Positions 54,209 to 64,000 of a stretch of DNA of 64,000 nucleotides are shown in pieces. The notes under the pieces are model-generated. The model was not told the origin of the DNA, ran no database searches, and saw nothing but the letters and a program-made list of their open reading frames with translations. The translations under genes were made by a program, and so were the position numbers. Numbering within the stretch: position 1 is the stretch's first letter; each line of letters opens with the position of its first letter. Source of the stretch: Commensalibacter melissae (GTDB lineage: Bacteria; Pseudomonadota; Alphaproteobacteria; Acetobacterales; Acetobacteraceae); assembly GCF_003691365.1 (NCBI RefSeq), contig NZ_CP033087.1, positions 634,501 through 698,500 of the forward strand, in the 5' to 3' direction.

Positions 54209-55603
54209 ATGCGAAAATCTTATAAAACTTCTATGGCTTTTTCAAAATTTGGGATTTATTCAATATCTTTATGTTTTTTATTGAATTGGGTTTCAGCCGC
54301 GAAAGCCAATGATGATTTTTTATTCCAAACAAATCAAATCACTTATTTGGATCCATATAAAAATATAATTTATGACATGGGTGATTTTAAAATCAGCTTT
54401 CCCAAAGGTAAATTTTTATTAAAATCAATAGATAATCATTTCAGTCTATCAATTGGAACGTCCATTCAATATGATATTGGTGGTTTCATAGGATCCGATA
54501 AAAAACATAATCAACCCGATATGGGTGGGTCACAGGCTGTATTGAGGCGTGCAAGATTTATCATAACAATTGCCTATGATAACTTTAAAATTATTGTTGC
54601 TCCTGATGTTGGACGTGGTGCATTGGTTAATGATTCATTTCATGAGATTAATCTTAATTATACCGGGTTTCATCATACAGATTTATCCATTGGTTTGATA
54701 CAACCATCAGTCACTTTGCTGGGATCTGAAACATCTGCAGGATTTACCCTGGTAGAACGCCCCATGATCATTGATCTTGTAAGAAATATAGCTGGTGCGA
54801 ATGCCAGAATAGGATTTACAGCCTCTCATTGGGGAAAAAATTATTATATTGGCGCTTCAGTTACCGGACAGCGTTTTGGTAAATTTTATCAGGATTTTCA
54901 AAAGAATCAAAAAGGGGGAATTATTCGTGCTGTCATCCATCCAATAGGATCTCAAAATTATGATTTGCATATGGGAGTGAGTGGAACGGTCGCATTTCAT
55001 GGAGATAATCGGAGATATTCCATGAATGCACTGCCAGAGGCCTTTATCTGGCCGGGGCGTCCCTATATTCGTACCGGAAAAATTAACGGGGTAAACAATG
55101 TTTGGGCAATAGGTCCTGAATTCGCCTTTAGATTCAACCGTTTTATTATTCAGTCAGAATATTACTCAATTGATTTGCAAAGAAATTCGGAAAATAATTC
55201 ACGCCGATCAAATTTAAAGTTTGCTGGATGGTATGTCAGTACAAATTATGTCTTGTTCGGTCAACCAAGACAATATTTTTCCGAACGTGCCTATTTTTCC
55301 GCACCAAAAAATACGCTTTTTAATCCAGTGGTAGGGGATTGGGGAGCACTGGAATGGACAGCACGCTGGAGCACCATGAATTTAAACAGCCATCGATACG
55401 ATTGGGATAACGGCAAACCAAAAAATATACATGGTGGAAAACAGCACGTTATCGCAACAGGTTTCAATTGGTATCCAGCTGATCAGATGCGATTTTCGCT
55501 TGAATATAATTATGTTTTTGCCACTCGTTCAAGAAATAATTATTATAATAGTGCTGGTCGTAAAAGTAATATTCTCATTTCTCGTATCGAATTTAATTTT
55601 TAG
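54209..55603 (+). CDS. OprO/OprP-type porin, paralogue 2
   Basis: A 464-residue paralogue of the preceding gene. The signal peptide ends near VSAAKA. It lacks the extra cysteine block of copies 1 and 3 and goes straight to YLDPYKNIIYDMG. The barrel core is strongly conserved: LRRARFIITIAYDNFKIIVAPDVGR, LIQPSVTLLGSETSAGFTLVERPMIIDLVRN, NVWAIGPEFAFRFNRFIIQSEYYS and terminal RIEFNF. The 211-bp gap before it is AT-rich and probably holds its own promoter. Confidence 0.85.
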   Translation: MRKSYKTSMAFSKFGIYSISLCFLLNWVSAAKANDDFLFQTNQITYLDPYKNIIYDMGDFKISFPKGKFLLKSIDNHFSLSIGTSIQYDIGGFIGSDKKHNQPDMGGSQAVLRRARFIITIAYDNFKIIVAPDVGRGALVNDSFHEINLNYTGFHHTDLSIGLIQPSVTLLGSETSAGFTLVERPMIIDLVRNIAGANARIGFTASHWGKNYYIGASVTGQRFGKFYQDFQKNQKGGIIRAVIHPIGSQNYDLHMGVSGTVAFHGDNRRYSMNALPEAFIWPGRPYIRTGKINGVNNVWAIGPEFAFRFNRFIIQSEYYSIDLQRNSENNSRRSNLKFAGWYVSTNYVLFGQPRQYFSERAYFSAPKNTLFNPVVGDWGALEWTARWSTMNLNSHRYDWDNGKPKNIHGGKQHVIATGFNWYPADQMRFSLEYNYVFATRSRNNYYNSAGRKSNILISRIEFNF

Positions 55604-55783
55604 AAATTTAATTCTCCCAAGGGCTTGATTTTTAGAGGTAAGGCTTTAAGCTGTTTTTGAGAATATACAAATTTAAAAGGATTTGAATGATTATTCATTA
55701 CTGAAATGAGACAAAATTTATAAACAGAACTGCTCTGTTTAATCTTTCTTCAGTTTAAAGCTGTTAATACAGTAGGATCCTTC

Positions 55784-57286
55784 ATGATTCAAAAAAATCG
55801 AATAAATAGTGTAGAGGCCTTATATAGGAATATAAGACCTATTTTGTCATGTTCATTTAATATTATTGTTTTAAAAGCTACTATTTCTTTTGCCTATGCT
55901 CAAACAGAATGTATTTCTAATTCATTGATTTCTGCGTTGCCTAATTCCAGGAACAAACAATCCATCTATCTATGTTTGGATCATAAACAGGATTGTACAA
56001 TGTGGAATGCTGACAAAATTCTAAACATTGATATTTATAGGGATATTTCTTATCAAATAGGTCATTTCAATTTGAATTTTCCCAAGGGACGTCCAACTCT
56101 GGTCTCCAGTGATCGTCGATTCAGTATCTCTCTTGGGGCAAGTATACAGTTTGATATTGGTGGGATTATAGGTCCGGATAATAAACGCAATGGATCCAGA
56201 ATGGATGGTTCACAGGCATTTTTGCGTAGGGGGCGATTTAATGTTGCTATCCGCTATGATGATTTCATCATTAACATAACACCGGATGCAGGGCGCCCAG
56301 CATTGGTTAATAATTCCATTTATGAGGCCTATTTAAAATATGTCGGATTTGAAAACACCATTATCGCTATCGGTCTGTTACAACCTCCCATAACTATGCT
56401 GGATACTGAAAGCTCAAATGGATTTATTCTGGTTGAACGTCCAATGATTGTTGATCTGGTTAGAAATTTAACAGGATCAGATGCTCGTCTTGCCTTGATG
56501 ATGACTCACTGGAATAAACGGTATTATCTTAGCGCTTCAGTTACCGGGCAAAGGTTGGGAGGAACCTATCAGGATTTTCAAAGAAATGAACTTGGCGGTA
56601 TTGTAAGAGCGGCGGTAAGACCTTTAGCTATCAATCATTATGATATGCATTTGGGTTTATCAACAACTTTTGTGACACATGGTGATAGCCGAAAATATTC
56701 ATTAAGTACGGGACAGGAGGGGCAAGTTTGGTTGGGCCGTCCTTATTTGCGAACAGGAACTGTTCAGGGTGTAAATAATATATGGGCAATAGGACCTGAA
56801 TTTGCGGTAAGATTGAATCGTTTTCTGATACAGTCTGAATATTACTCCATGTTTTTGCAACGGGTTGCGGAAAAGTCAGGCAATAGGCCCAATTTGCATT
56901 TTTCTGGCTGGTATATTAGCGTCAATTATGTCCTGTTTGGACAACCAAGATCCTATGATGAAAGTAAAGCTGTTTTCACTCCCCCTGTCGGGAGCTTTTT
57001 CAATCCTGTCGCGGGAGAGTGGGGAGCTTTGGAATGGTCAATCCGATGGAGTAACATGAACCTTAATCATTATAAATATCGTATGAATGAAAACGGTCAT
57101 TATCTTGGGGTTCAAGGAGGAAAACAAAATATATTTGCAACAGGGTTGAATTGGTATCCCTCGTCACATATGCGGATATCACTTGATTATAATCATGTAA
57201 TGGCGACACGGTCTAGAAATAATTACTATAATTCAACTGGACGCATAAGTAATCTGGTTTTGTCCAGGGTACAATTTACATTTTGA
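55784..57286 (+). CDS. OprO/OprP-type porin, paralogue 3
   Basis: A 500-residue third paralogue, with AGGA before ATG 55784. The signal region ends near SFAYAQ. The N-terminal block ICLDHKQDCTMWNAD-like (YLCLDHKQDCTMWNADKIL) is shared with copy 1. The barrel shows LRRGRFNVAIRYDDFIINITPDAGR, LLQPPITMLDTESSNGFILVERPMIVDLVRN and terminal RVQFTF. Only 4 bp separate its stop from that of the convergent smc gene. Three paralogues in a row point to repeated local duplication. Confidence 0.85.
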   Translation: MIQKNRINSVEALYRNIRPILSCSFNIIVLKATISFAYAQTECISNSLISALPNSRNKQSIYLCLDHKQDCTMWNADKILNIDIYRDISYQIGHFNLNFPKGRPTLVSSDRRFSISLGASIQFDIGGIIGPDNKRNGSRMDGSQAFLRRGRFNVAIRYDDFIINITPDAGRPALVNNSIYEAYLKYVGFENTIIAIGLLQPPITMLDTESSNGFILVERPMIVDLVRNLTGSDARLALMMTHWNKRYYLSASVTGQRLGGTYQDFQRNELGGIVRAAVRPLAINHYDMHLGLSTTFVTHGDSRKYSLSTGQEGQVWLGRPYLRTGTVQGVNNIWAIGPEFAVRLNRFLIQSEYYSMFLQRVAEKSGNRPNLHFSGWYISVNYVLFGQPRSYDESKAVFTPPVGSFFNPVAGEWGALEWSIRWSNMNLNHYKYRMNENGHYLGVQGGKQNIFATGLNWYPSSHMRISLDYNHVMATRSRNNYYNSTGRISNLVLSRVQFTF

Positions 57287-57290
57287 CAAA

Positions 57291-60200
57291 CTAATAAAGT
57301 TCCAGTTGTTCATGTTGTTTATTTTGTTGAATTTTAACAGCATCTTCAAGATCAATTGAAATCAGTTGGCTTATGCCGCGTTCCTGCATCGTGACACCAT
57401 AGAGGCGTTGCATGTGACTCATGGTAAGTTGATGATGGGTTACAACTAAAAAACGTGTCCCTGCATGTGACATGTCAGACAACAATTTACAGAAACGTTC
57501 AACATTGGGATCATCTAGAGGGGCATCAACTTCATCAAGAATACAAATTGGAACAGGATTACATCGGCTGACAGCAAATACAAGCGATAAGGTTGTCAAC
57601 GCTTGCTCACCACCAGAAAGTAAAGAGAGCGTTGAAAGATTTTTTCCTGGAGGTTGAGCATAAATTTCCAAACCGGATTGTAATGGATCTTCATGAGGTA
57701 AAAGCTTAAGATAAGCTTGTCCGCCATTAAACATACGGCTAAATAATTCCTGAAAATGATGATCCACTTCCTTAAAAATAGCGTTTAATTTGCTTCTTCC
57801 CTGTTTATTAAGTTTACAGATAGACTCACGTAACTGTTGGATTGCTGTGGTTAATTCATTGAATTCGTTTTCAAGATGGTTAAGTTCTGTCAGTTTTTCC
57901 TGATATTCGAAGTCTGCCCGCAAATTGACAGCTCCAAGTGCTTCCCGCTGTGCCTTTAATGATGCAATTGAATTTTTTAATTTTTTTTCTGCCTGATCAT
58001 CCAGATCATGATCATTTCTCTCGTTTGACAGGTTTTTGATTTCGTCGGTAATGTCGCTATCAAGTTGAGCAAATACAATCTCGGCTTGTTCTTTTTTGGT
58101 TTCGGCTTTTATAAGTTGTTCTTGAATTTTATTTTTTTCCAGCTTTATATTTTGTAAATTCTGTTCGGCATTTTTTTTTGCTTGATCATATTCTATATTT
58201 CTTTTTTGCAATTCTTGATAATTTGCAACAGATTGCCGTTCTGCATTTTTAAATTCATTAAGTTTGGATTTTAAGATCTCAGGTAGTTTATCTATATCTT
58301 TAAGTTGATTTTCAAGATTCAGTATTTTTTTAAGAATTTGCTCTTTTTCGTTTTGTCTTTCTCTGAAATGTTCTTGCCATTTGTCCAATTGCTGAGCAAG
58401 GGATTTTTTTTGAAAGTCCAGATTATCTTTTTCTTGAAGAATTAAATGATAGTCAAGCCGTTTTTTTTCTTTTTCTGTTTCATTAATTCCATAGTCCTCT
58501 TTCAGTTTTTTTAATTTATTTTCCATTTCTTCACAATTAATGCGATGATTAAGATTATATTCCGCTTGATGAAAAAGAATAGAAATTTCTTTTAGATCGT
58601 TTTCAAGTTTCTGACATCGTGGAGTCAGGGCATCCAGTCGGCTTTGCTGCTGAATAGTAATTTCCTTAAGAGATTGATAAGAAAGCTGAGCCTGATTTAA
58701 TTCAGTTTCCGTTTTTAGAAAAAATTCATTTTCATTATCTAACTTTTTGCTAAGCGTATTGATCGTATCTTCAATAACATGAACAGATTGAAACATTTCT
58801 TTTGGATTTTCTGCTTGATTAAGTTGTCTTTCCAAATTATTTAAATTTTCCCTATTTCTATCAATCTCTATTTCAAGATGTGCAAGTTTTTCCTGTAGAG
58901 ATTCAATCTGGATTTTGTTTTGTGCATTTTGATTCAAGTGTTGTTGATATTGTTCCTTGACTAAAGAATATTGATGTTCATATCTATTGATATCCTCTTT
59001 TTTTTGCTTAACAATCTGTTCTTTTTCTCTTTCTATACGTAAATATTGATAAATTTTCTCTTTATCTGGCAAGGGTATCTGAGTCTTTTTTTGTGCTTGT
59101 TCAAAATATAATTTTTTTGTTTTAAGTTCGTTTTGAGCCTGTTGGACAGCAGGTTCAATGGCATTAAATTGCGTCTCAGTCATTCTGGCTTCATTTTGCA
59201 AAGCGTAAAAATCCTGAGTAATTATTTGTGCCCGTTTTTCAATATCCCTATATTCGCTTTTGATTTGCAATAATTTATTTTTAAATTGTATTTGTGTATT
59301 TTTTAATTGTTCATACAACTTTTCTATCTGTGGTGATTTTTGTAAATGACGTTTTAAATCCTCTTCGATATTTTGCAGAAGGTGTTTTTGAACCAATCGT
59401 TGTGCAGATTTGTTTTGAATGGCATGTGTTTGGTAATAACCATCCCAGCGCCAGATATCCCCTTGTTGAGTAGCCAGCATTTGCCCTGGTAAAAGATGGG
59501 GAAAAAGTTTATTCCCTTCTTCAACTGAATTTACAATTCCAATTTGCTGAAATGCTCTTTGTAAGGGTGGCGGCGGGGAAATAACATCAAGCAGGGTTGG
59601 CAATGCACCTGTTAATGTTGTCTTGATATTACTTAGGGTAACCCAGCCCCGGGATGCATCAAGACCAGTTGGTGCATCAATAGTGTCGTCAAAAATTGCA
59701 GCTATAGTTTTTATCCATTTCTGAGGTATTGATAAAGGATCAAGAACGGCTGGTAATTCAGTATTGATGTTTTCCTCTGATGTTTGTTTAAGGATTTGTG
59801 CCAATCCTTGCTGTCTTGCTTCTAAATTACGAATTTCACTTTCATGTTGTTGAACAATGGAAGACTGTTTTTCCAAAGCTTCTGTATTTTTCTTTAGGTC
59901 ATTTTCAATTTGTTCAATTAATTGATGCTGTTTTTTTAATTGTAAATTAATATTTTCATATTGTGTTTGTTTTTCCTGAAGATGTTCAGGAGCAATTAGC
60001 TGTTTGGCCAGATATTCCTGTTGTTTGGTTAAATTCTCGAATGATTTCTGTGCCTGTTGCAAGTTGGTATGGATTATGTCAAGATTCTTTTTGTTTTGAT
60101 CATGGATCTGTACTGCTTGATTATAAGAATTTTCTTGTTCAAGGCGTTTTTTTATGGCTGCTTGGTGATCCTCGAGTGCCAAATCAATTTCTTTTTTACT

Positions 60201-61865
60201 TTTTTCAAGAGTAATTTGTGTGTTGAACAACTTTTCCTGAAATTGCTGTTGTTCTTCTGTTGCTAAAGACTGACTTTGCAGTTGAGTGATCTGATTTATA
60301 ACATTTTGATAATTATCATTTAATCGCTTTTCTTGTGATTTGATTTGTCTTATTGTTTGATTGAGATCATTATAATTTTTTTCTACCTGTTGGGCATGAT
60401 AAGTTTGTTTTTCCTTTTCAAATTCCTTGGACTGAATGGTTTTCTGAAGAATTTTTCGGTTTGCTTCAATCTCCTCTAGTTTTTTTTCGAGAATATTTAG
60501 TTGCTCTCGTTTTTTTTGCAGTTTTTCAGCTGAAGGAAGTTTTTCAAGACAACTTTTTTGTTCGGATAAAAGCTGTTCATATTCGGATTGAAATTTGGTT
60601 TTTTCATCATTCACCTGATTAAAATATTGCGTTATCTCATGATTTTTATTTATAGATGCAGACAGTTTTTTTTCATCTTCATGGATTAAATCAAGCAGGA
60701 TAGCATTTTTTTCTTCTAGGGTTTTAACCTCCTGTTCAATCTGGAGAATTTTTGTTGGATGATAGTCAAGTTTTTCATTAATTGTGTTGATTTTGATTAG
60801 AATATTTTCCTGATCGGATTGATTATTTTCAAGATGAGACTGTATGTCTATCAATTGGGTTTTGTTTTCTCTCAGCCGGTCATTCAATTGTTTTATTTCT
60901 TGTGTTTTCTGATTTAATTCATTTTCAAGTCTAGAAATCTGCTGGCGCTGATGATCACAATGAACGCGCGCCTGAATTTCCTGTTGATGCAGGGTAGCAG
61001 ATTCTTTTTCCATAGCTTTCAGATTGTTGTGCAAATCCAGAATACAATTTTCTTTTTCCCCAATTCTACTTAGAATAATTGAAATTTGCATTTTAAGATC
61101 AAGAAGCTGTTTTTGCGCCCGTTGGTAATAAAGTATCTGCAAATTGGTTTCTTTATCGCGTACAGCTGTAGATATCTCACGGTATCTAGTGGCTTGTACA
61201 GATTGTTCTTTAAGTGTTTGGGTTTGATTTGTAAGCTGCTCTTTCAGGTCATTTAATCTGTCTAGATTTTCTTCAGTTGCTTTTAATTTCAGCTCTGCCT
61301 CTCGTCGACGGTTATATAACCCAGATATCCCTGCAGCCTCTTCTAGAACCTGTCTTCTTTCCTCTGGTGAGGCGGAAATAAGTTGTGCTATGCGATTTTG
61401 ACTTATAATTGCTGTTGAACGTGGACCTGATCCAAGATCAGCAAATAGGGTTTGAATGTCTCTGGCGCGTTGTATTTTTCCATTAAGGCGATATTGACTG
61501 CCTCCTTCCCGTTCAATTTGGCGGGAAATCTCAATTTGATTTTGGTTATGAAAACAGTTTGGAATAACCTCATCAAACCCGTTTTCGGTTTGGTTTTTAA
61601 TATTTTCAAGAGTTATTGCAACTTCGCCAATGTTAAAGGCTGCACGTCGTGCAGTTCCTGCAAATATGACATCATCCATTCCTGTACCCCGCAGGGAACG
61701 GGCGGAACTTTCCCCCATAACCCAGCGAATAGCCTCTACAATATTTGATTTACCACATCCATTGGGACCAACTATACCAGTTAATCCGGGTAAAATATCA
61801 AGTGAAGTCGTATTTGCGAAACTTTTAAAACCAGAAATTTTTAAATGGGTAAAATATATTGGCAT
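57291..61865 (-). CDS. smc: Chromosome segregation protein SMC
   Basis: A 1524-residue SMC ATPase that organises and segregates the chromosome. The N-terminal head has ISGFKSFANTT and Walker A GPNGCGKSNIVEAIRWVMGE (about 33-52). Two very long Gln/Glu/Lys-rich coiled coils flank a hinge region at roughly 700-820. The C-terminal head has LSLLSGGEQALTTLSLVFA (about 1410) and Walker B PICILDEVDAPLDD (about 1435). It is clearly longer than the 1150-1200 residues of many bacterial SMCs, the extra length lying in the coils. The frame is intact throughout. Confidence 0.96.
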   Translation of the reverse strand: MPIYFTHLKISGFKSFANTTSLDILPGLTGIVGPNGCGKSNIVEAIRWVMGESSARSLRGTGMDDVIFAGTARRAAFNIGEVAITLENIKNQTENGFDEVIPNCFHNQNQIEISRQIEREGGSQYRLNGKIQRARDIQTLFADLGSGPRSTAIISQNRIAQLISASPEERRQVLEEAAGISGLYNRRREAELKLKATEENLDRLNDLKEQLTNQTQTLKEQSVQATRYREISTAVRDKETNLQILYYQRAQKQLLDLKMQISIILSRIGEKENCILDLHNNLKAMEKESATLHQQEIQARVHCDHQRQQISRLENELNQKTQEIKQLNDRLRENKTQLIDIQSHLENNQSDQENILIKINTINEKLDYHPTKILQIEQEVKTLEEKNAILLDLIHEDEKKLSASINKNHEITQYFNQVNDEKTKFQSEYEQLLSEQKSCLEKLPSAEKLQKKREQLNILEKKLEEIEANRKILQKTIQSKEFEKEKQTYHAQQVEKNYNDLNQTIRQIKSQEKRLNDNYQNVINQITQLQSQSLATEEQQQFQEKLFNTQITLEKSKKEIDLALEDHQAAIKKRLEQENSYNQAVQIHDQNKKNLDIIHTNLQQAQKSFENLTKQQEYLAKQLIAPEHLQEKQTQYENINLQLKKQHQLIEQIENDLKKNTEALEKQSSIVQQHESEIRNLEARQQGLAQILKQTSEENINTELPAVLDPLSIPQKWIKTIAAIFDDTIDAPTGLDASRGWVTLSNIKTTLTGALPTLLDVISPPPPLQRAFQQIGIVNSVEEGNKLFPHLLPGQMLATQQGDIWRWDGYYQTHAIQNKSAQRLVQKHLLQNIEEDLKRHLQKSPQIEKLYEQLKNTQIQFKNKLLQIKSEYRDIEKRAQIITQDFYALQNEARMTETQFNAIEPAVQQAQNELKTKKLYFEQAQKKTQIPLPDKEKIYQYLRIEREKEQIVKQKKEDINRYEHQYSLVKEQYQQHLNQNAQNKIQIESLQEKLAHLEIEIDRNRENLNNLERQLNQAENPKEMFQSVHVIEDTINTLSKKLDNENEFFLKTETELNQAQLSYQSLKEITIQQQSRLDALTPRCQKLENDLKEISILFHQAEYNLNHRINCEEMENKLKKLKEDYGINETEKEKKRLDYHLILQEKDNLDFQKKSLAQQLDKWQEHFRERQNEKEQILKKILNLENQLKDIDKLPEILKSKLNEFKNAERQSVANYQELQKRNIEYDQAKKNAEQNLQNIKLEKNKIQEQLIKAETKKEQAEIVFAQLDSDITDEIKNLSNERNDHDLDDQAEKKLKNSIASLKAQREALGAVNLRADFEYQEKLTELNHLENEFNELTTAIQQLRESICKLNKQGRSKLNAIFKEVDHHFQELFSRMFNGGQAYLKLLPHEDPLQSGLEIYAQPPGKNLSTLSLLSGGEQALTTLSLVFAVSRCNPVPICILDEVDAPLDDPNVERFCKLLSDMSHAGTRFLVVTHHQLTMSHMQRLYGVTMQERGISQLISIDLEDAVKIQQNKQHEQLELY

Positions 61866-61886
61866 ATAAGTTTGTTGGTAATGAAA

Positions 61887-62519
61887 TTATGAAGGTACAG
61901 TTCTTGTCAACGCATCATTAACTTCCTGATCAAATTTATCAAGCGTTAATTCACCGACAACCTTTTTACCGTTGAAGATAAAGGTTGGTGTACTGTCTAT
62001 TTTGAAATGTTTTTCAGCGTAATTGCTTTCTTCCAATATTATTTTTTGAATTGCGTCATCATGAGTTACCTGCTGAAAACGCTCTTTGGACATACCAGCT
62101 AAAATTGAATATTTTTGCAATTCTTGCAAGGGATCAGCATTTTCATTGAAAGCCCATTGATCAAGATTACTCAGGAGGGCTGTAATAAACGGTTTATATT
62201 GATCTACTGGTAGGGAGCGTGCCACAATCGCGGCTTTTAGAGCTACTTTATCTAGGGGAAAATCTTTAAAAATGTAGAAAACTTTTCCAGTATCAATATA
62301 TTTTTTTTGTATTTGGGGAAGTATATCATGTGCAAAACGTCCACAATGCACACAGGTTAGCGAAAACCATTCTTCAACATGAACTTTTGCATTGGAATTC
62401 CCGAGTGTACGAGGAGTTGAAAAATTTTTAGGTATTTCCGCATGAGTGGGAATTTTGGTCGCCATAATAGTCAAAACAGGCAAAACTGAGGCTAGTAAGG
62501 AGCGTCGTGTTATGGACAT
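61887..62519 (-). CDS. DsbA-family thiol:disulfide oxidoreductase
   Basis: A 210-residue periplasmic thioredoxin-fold protein. An N-terminal signal peptide with twin Arg (MSITRRSLLASVLPVLTIMA) precedes the mature domain. The active site is CVHC in WFSLTCVHCGRFAHDI, and the cis-Pro is in IDSTPTFIFNGKKVVGEL. This resembles COG1651 DsbA/DsbG-like proteins, including those that oxidise or isomerise exported proteins. It lies 21 bp upstream of smc on the same strand, so the two may be co-transcribed. Confidence 0.9.
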   Translation of the reverse strand: MSITRRSLLASVLPVLTIMATKIPTHAEIPKNFSTPRTLGNSNAKVHVEEWFSLTCVHCGRFAHDILPQIQKKYIDTGKVFYIFKDFPLDKVALKAAIVARSLPVDQYKPFITALLSNLDQWAFNENADPLQELQKYSILAGMSKERFQQVTHDDAIQKIILEESNYAEKHFKIDSTPTFIFNGKKVVGELTLDKFDQEVNDALTRTVPS

Positions 62520-62672
62520 GATATTATTTCCAGTAAAATAAGTTCAAGTATGAGAGAAATTACAATTTAGATAATAATCCAAAGGATTGGTAAAATTATT
62601 AATTATTTCTCATTTATAATTTTTATAACAAAGAAAAACCATACAGTTCTGGAAAGCAAGTTAAAAAAATTC

Positions 62673-63017
62673 TCAACCACTACGAAATATAAAGTATACA
62701 GCACCCATAACGCATAAACCGGCCCATAAATAATCAAGCTTAAAAGACTGATGCATGAAAAATATGCTGAAAGGGATAAATACGGAAAGAGTTATTGCTT
62801 CCTGCATGATCTTTAACTCACCAAGGGATAGTTTTGTAAACCCAATCCTGTTGGCAGGAACCTGGATAAGATATTCTCCAAGAGCGATGCCCCAGCTGAT
62901 TAATGCAGCTATATACCAGGGTTTGCCGGATAATGTTTTTAAATGACCATACCATGCATAGGTCATGAACAAATTTGAGCAGACAAGCATCAATGCTGTA
63001 ATAAGCCAAACAGGCAT
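62673..63017 (-). CDS. DUF486 family small membrane protein
   Basis: A 114-residue protein with four predicted helices. The DUF486 (DMT-type) features are seen: LMLVCSNLFMTYAWYGHL, ALISWGIALGEYLIQVPANRIG and LKIMQEAITLSVFIPFSIFFMH with the closing GLCVMGAVYFIFR helix. The transport substrate and role are unknown. It is divergent from the sugar kinase gene with 260 bp between them. Confidence 0.92.
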   Translation of the reverse strand: MPVWLITALMLVCSNLFMTYAWYGHLKTLSGKPWYIAALISWGIALGEYLIQVPANRIGFTKLSLGELKIMQEAITLSVFIPFSIFFMHQSFKLDYLWAGLCVMGAVYFIFRSG

Positions 63018-63277
63018 ATATTTTCCTTATGTTCGTAGGGTTGTTGGTGATATCAATCTTGGAATGATTGAAATGAATAAGGTGTAAAGAGTAATATTAT
63101 TTCCAATATAATTTATTTAAAAATGAATTTTTAAATAAATTGGGATTGTTATTTGTGTCTCGATTTCTATTTTTTAAAATATTAATACTGGTTTTTTAAT
63201 TTGTATTCCCTAATATAATGTTGGTAACATCTTGGTGATTCATCAAAATATGCAGTATTTTCAAAAAGGAGATTTGG

Positions 63278-64000
63278 ATGATTATTGTTTGTGGTGATGT
63301 TTTAATTGACTTCATTCCCGATAAAACAAAAGATGGTGCAGATTGCTATTGTCCAGCCCCGGGCGGATCTTGTGCAAATATATCTGTTGCAATAGGTCGT
63401 CTTGGTGGCGCTGTCGGATTTATGGGAGGAATTTCCACTGATTTTTGGGGTGAGAAATTGATGGAATTTCTCGAAACATCCAACGTTGATGTAAGATATG
63501 TTGCCAGGGGAAACCAACAAACAACCCTTGCCTTTGTTGAATTGGGCAATGAAGAACCCGCCTATGCCTTTTATGATGAAAATACTGTATCGAGATTATG
63601 GGTCCGTTCACAATCACCCGGATTTTCCGACGATGTCAATTTGATCCACATTGGTTCTACTTCTCTGATTGAACCTCCTATTTCTGAATCTTGTGAGCAG
63701 ATGTTCAGAATGGAAAAAGGAAAAAGAATTTTATCAATTGATCCAAATTGTCGACCCAGCAATACACATCATCCAGCTGTTTATAGAGCACGTATGGCAC
63801 GTCTGACAGCCATGGCGGATATTATTAAATTATCCAAATCTGATCTGGAATTCTTATTGCCTGACACCAGAGTTGATGATGCTGCCAAACATTGGATCAA
63901 TCAGGGTACCTCCATTGTTATCATTACACGTGGAAGCCAGGGTGTTCTTTGTTATTTGCCAGGTCATGAAGTCATTGAGGTTCCACCTGATTATATTGAT
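63278..64000 (+). CDS. PfkB-family carbohydrate kinase, probable fructokinase (partial, runs off the right edge)
   Basis: 241 codons are present from ATG 63278, with AAAAGGAG upstream at good spacing; the stop lies outside the window. The N-terminal strand MIIVCGDVLIDFIP, the APGGSCANISVAIGRLGG substrate loop and GGISTDFWGEKL are PfkB signatures. Then follow SIDPNCRPS, KLSKSDLEFLLP and IITRGSQGVLCY. The catalytic Asp block (typically GAGDxF) would lie beyond position 64000. Fructose is the likeliest substrate by resemblance to bacterial fructokinases. Confidence 0.88.
   Translation, partial: MIIVCGDVLIDFIPDKTKDGADCYCPAPGGSCANISVAIGRLGGAVGFMGGISTDFWGEKLMEFLETSNVDVRYVARGNQQTTLAFVELGNEEPAYAFYDENTVSRLWVRSQSPGFSDDVNLIHIGSTSLIEPPISESCEQMFRMEKGKRILSIDPNCRPSNTHHPAVYRARMARLTAMADIIKLSKSDLEFLLPDTRVDDAAKHWINQGTSIVIITRGSQGVLCYLPGHEVIEVPPDYID

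Overview
The window looks like chromosome of a low-GC alphaproteobacterium, most likely an Acetobacteraceae of the insect-gut type (Commensalibacter-like). This is inferred from the AT-rich sequence combined with alphaproteobacterial gene blocks (ffs-dnaX-ybaB-recR, aroA-cmk-rpsA, a FYDLN-acid protein, a very long SMC) and OprO/P-type porins. No marker gene fixes the genus. No tRNA, rRNA, CRISPR array, transposase or integrase was seen.

Layout. 1-9.1 kb is housekeeping: an SDR tail, PPK2, a DUF3465-like secreted protein, clpS-clpA, a D-Ala-D-Ala carboxypeptidase, map and a fused dihydroxyacetone kinase. 9.1-12.5 kb holds a putative glycosyltransferase with a discoidin domain and gamma-glutamyltransferase. 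12.6-21.8 kb is core information and biosynthesis: SRP RNA, dnaX, ybaB, recR, an SDR, folB, a FYDLN-acid protein, aroA, cmk and rpsA, the last with its own promoter and a clear terminator.

22-38 kb is accessory in character. It has three large sugar-transfer genes, including a 1690-residue protein with a threefold repeated module. Two tandem DUF805 membrane proteins and an extremely AT-rich KAP-type P-loop NTPase follow. Next is a putative glycosyltransferase gene flanked by two identical 732-bp copies of the 3' end of an M16 peptidase gene. This perfect direct repeat is the clearest sign of recent rearrangement in the window.

38-52 kb contains the M16 peptidase, the divergent iron pair bfr/bfd with a Fur-like site between them, a small membrane protein, and an AbiJ/HEPN-type abortive-infection gene interrupted by one in-frame amber codon. 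The cytochrome c maturation run ccmC-D-E-F-G-H-I follows (ccmA and ccmB are not here), then a YciI protein and an overlapping cluster of glycosyltransferase, ABC ATPase and ABC permease. 52-64 kb has three tandem OprO/P-type porins, smc, a DsbA-like thiol oxidoreductase, a DUF486 membrane protein and the start of a PfkB-type sugar kinase that runs off the right edge.

No complete new system is obvious. The best leads are the 732-bp repeat with its cargo gene, the amber-interrupted defence gene, the YPDV-repeat glycosyltransferase and the AT-rich KAP NTPase beside DUF805 genes.
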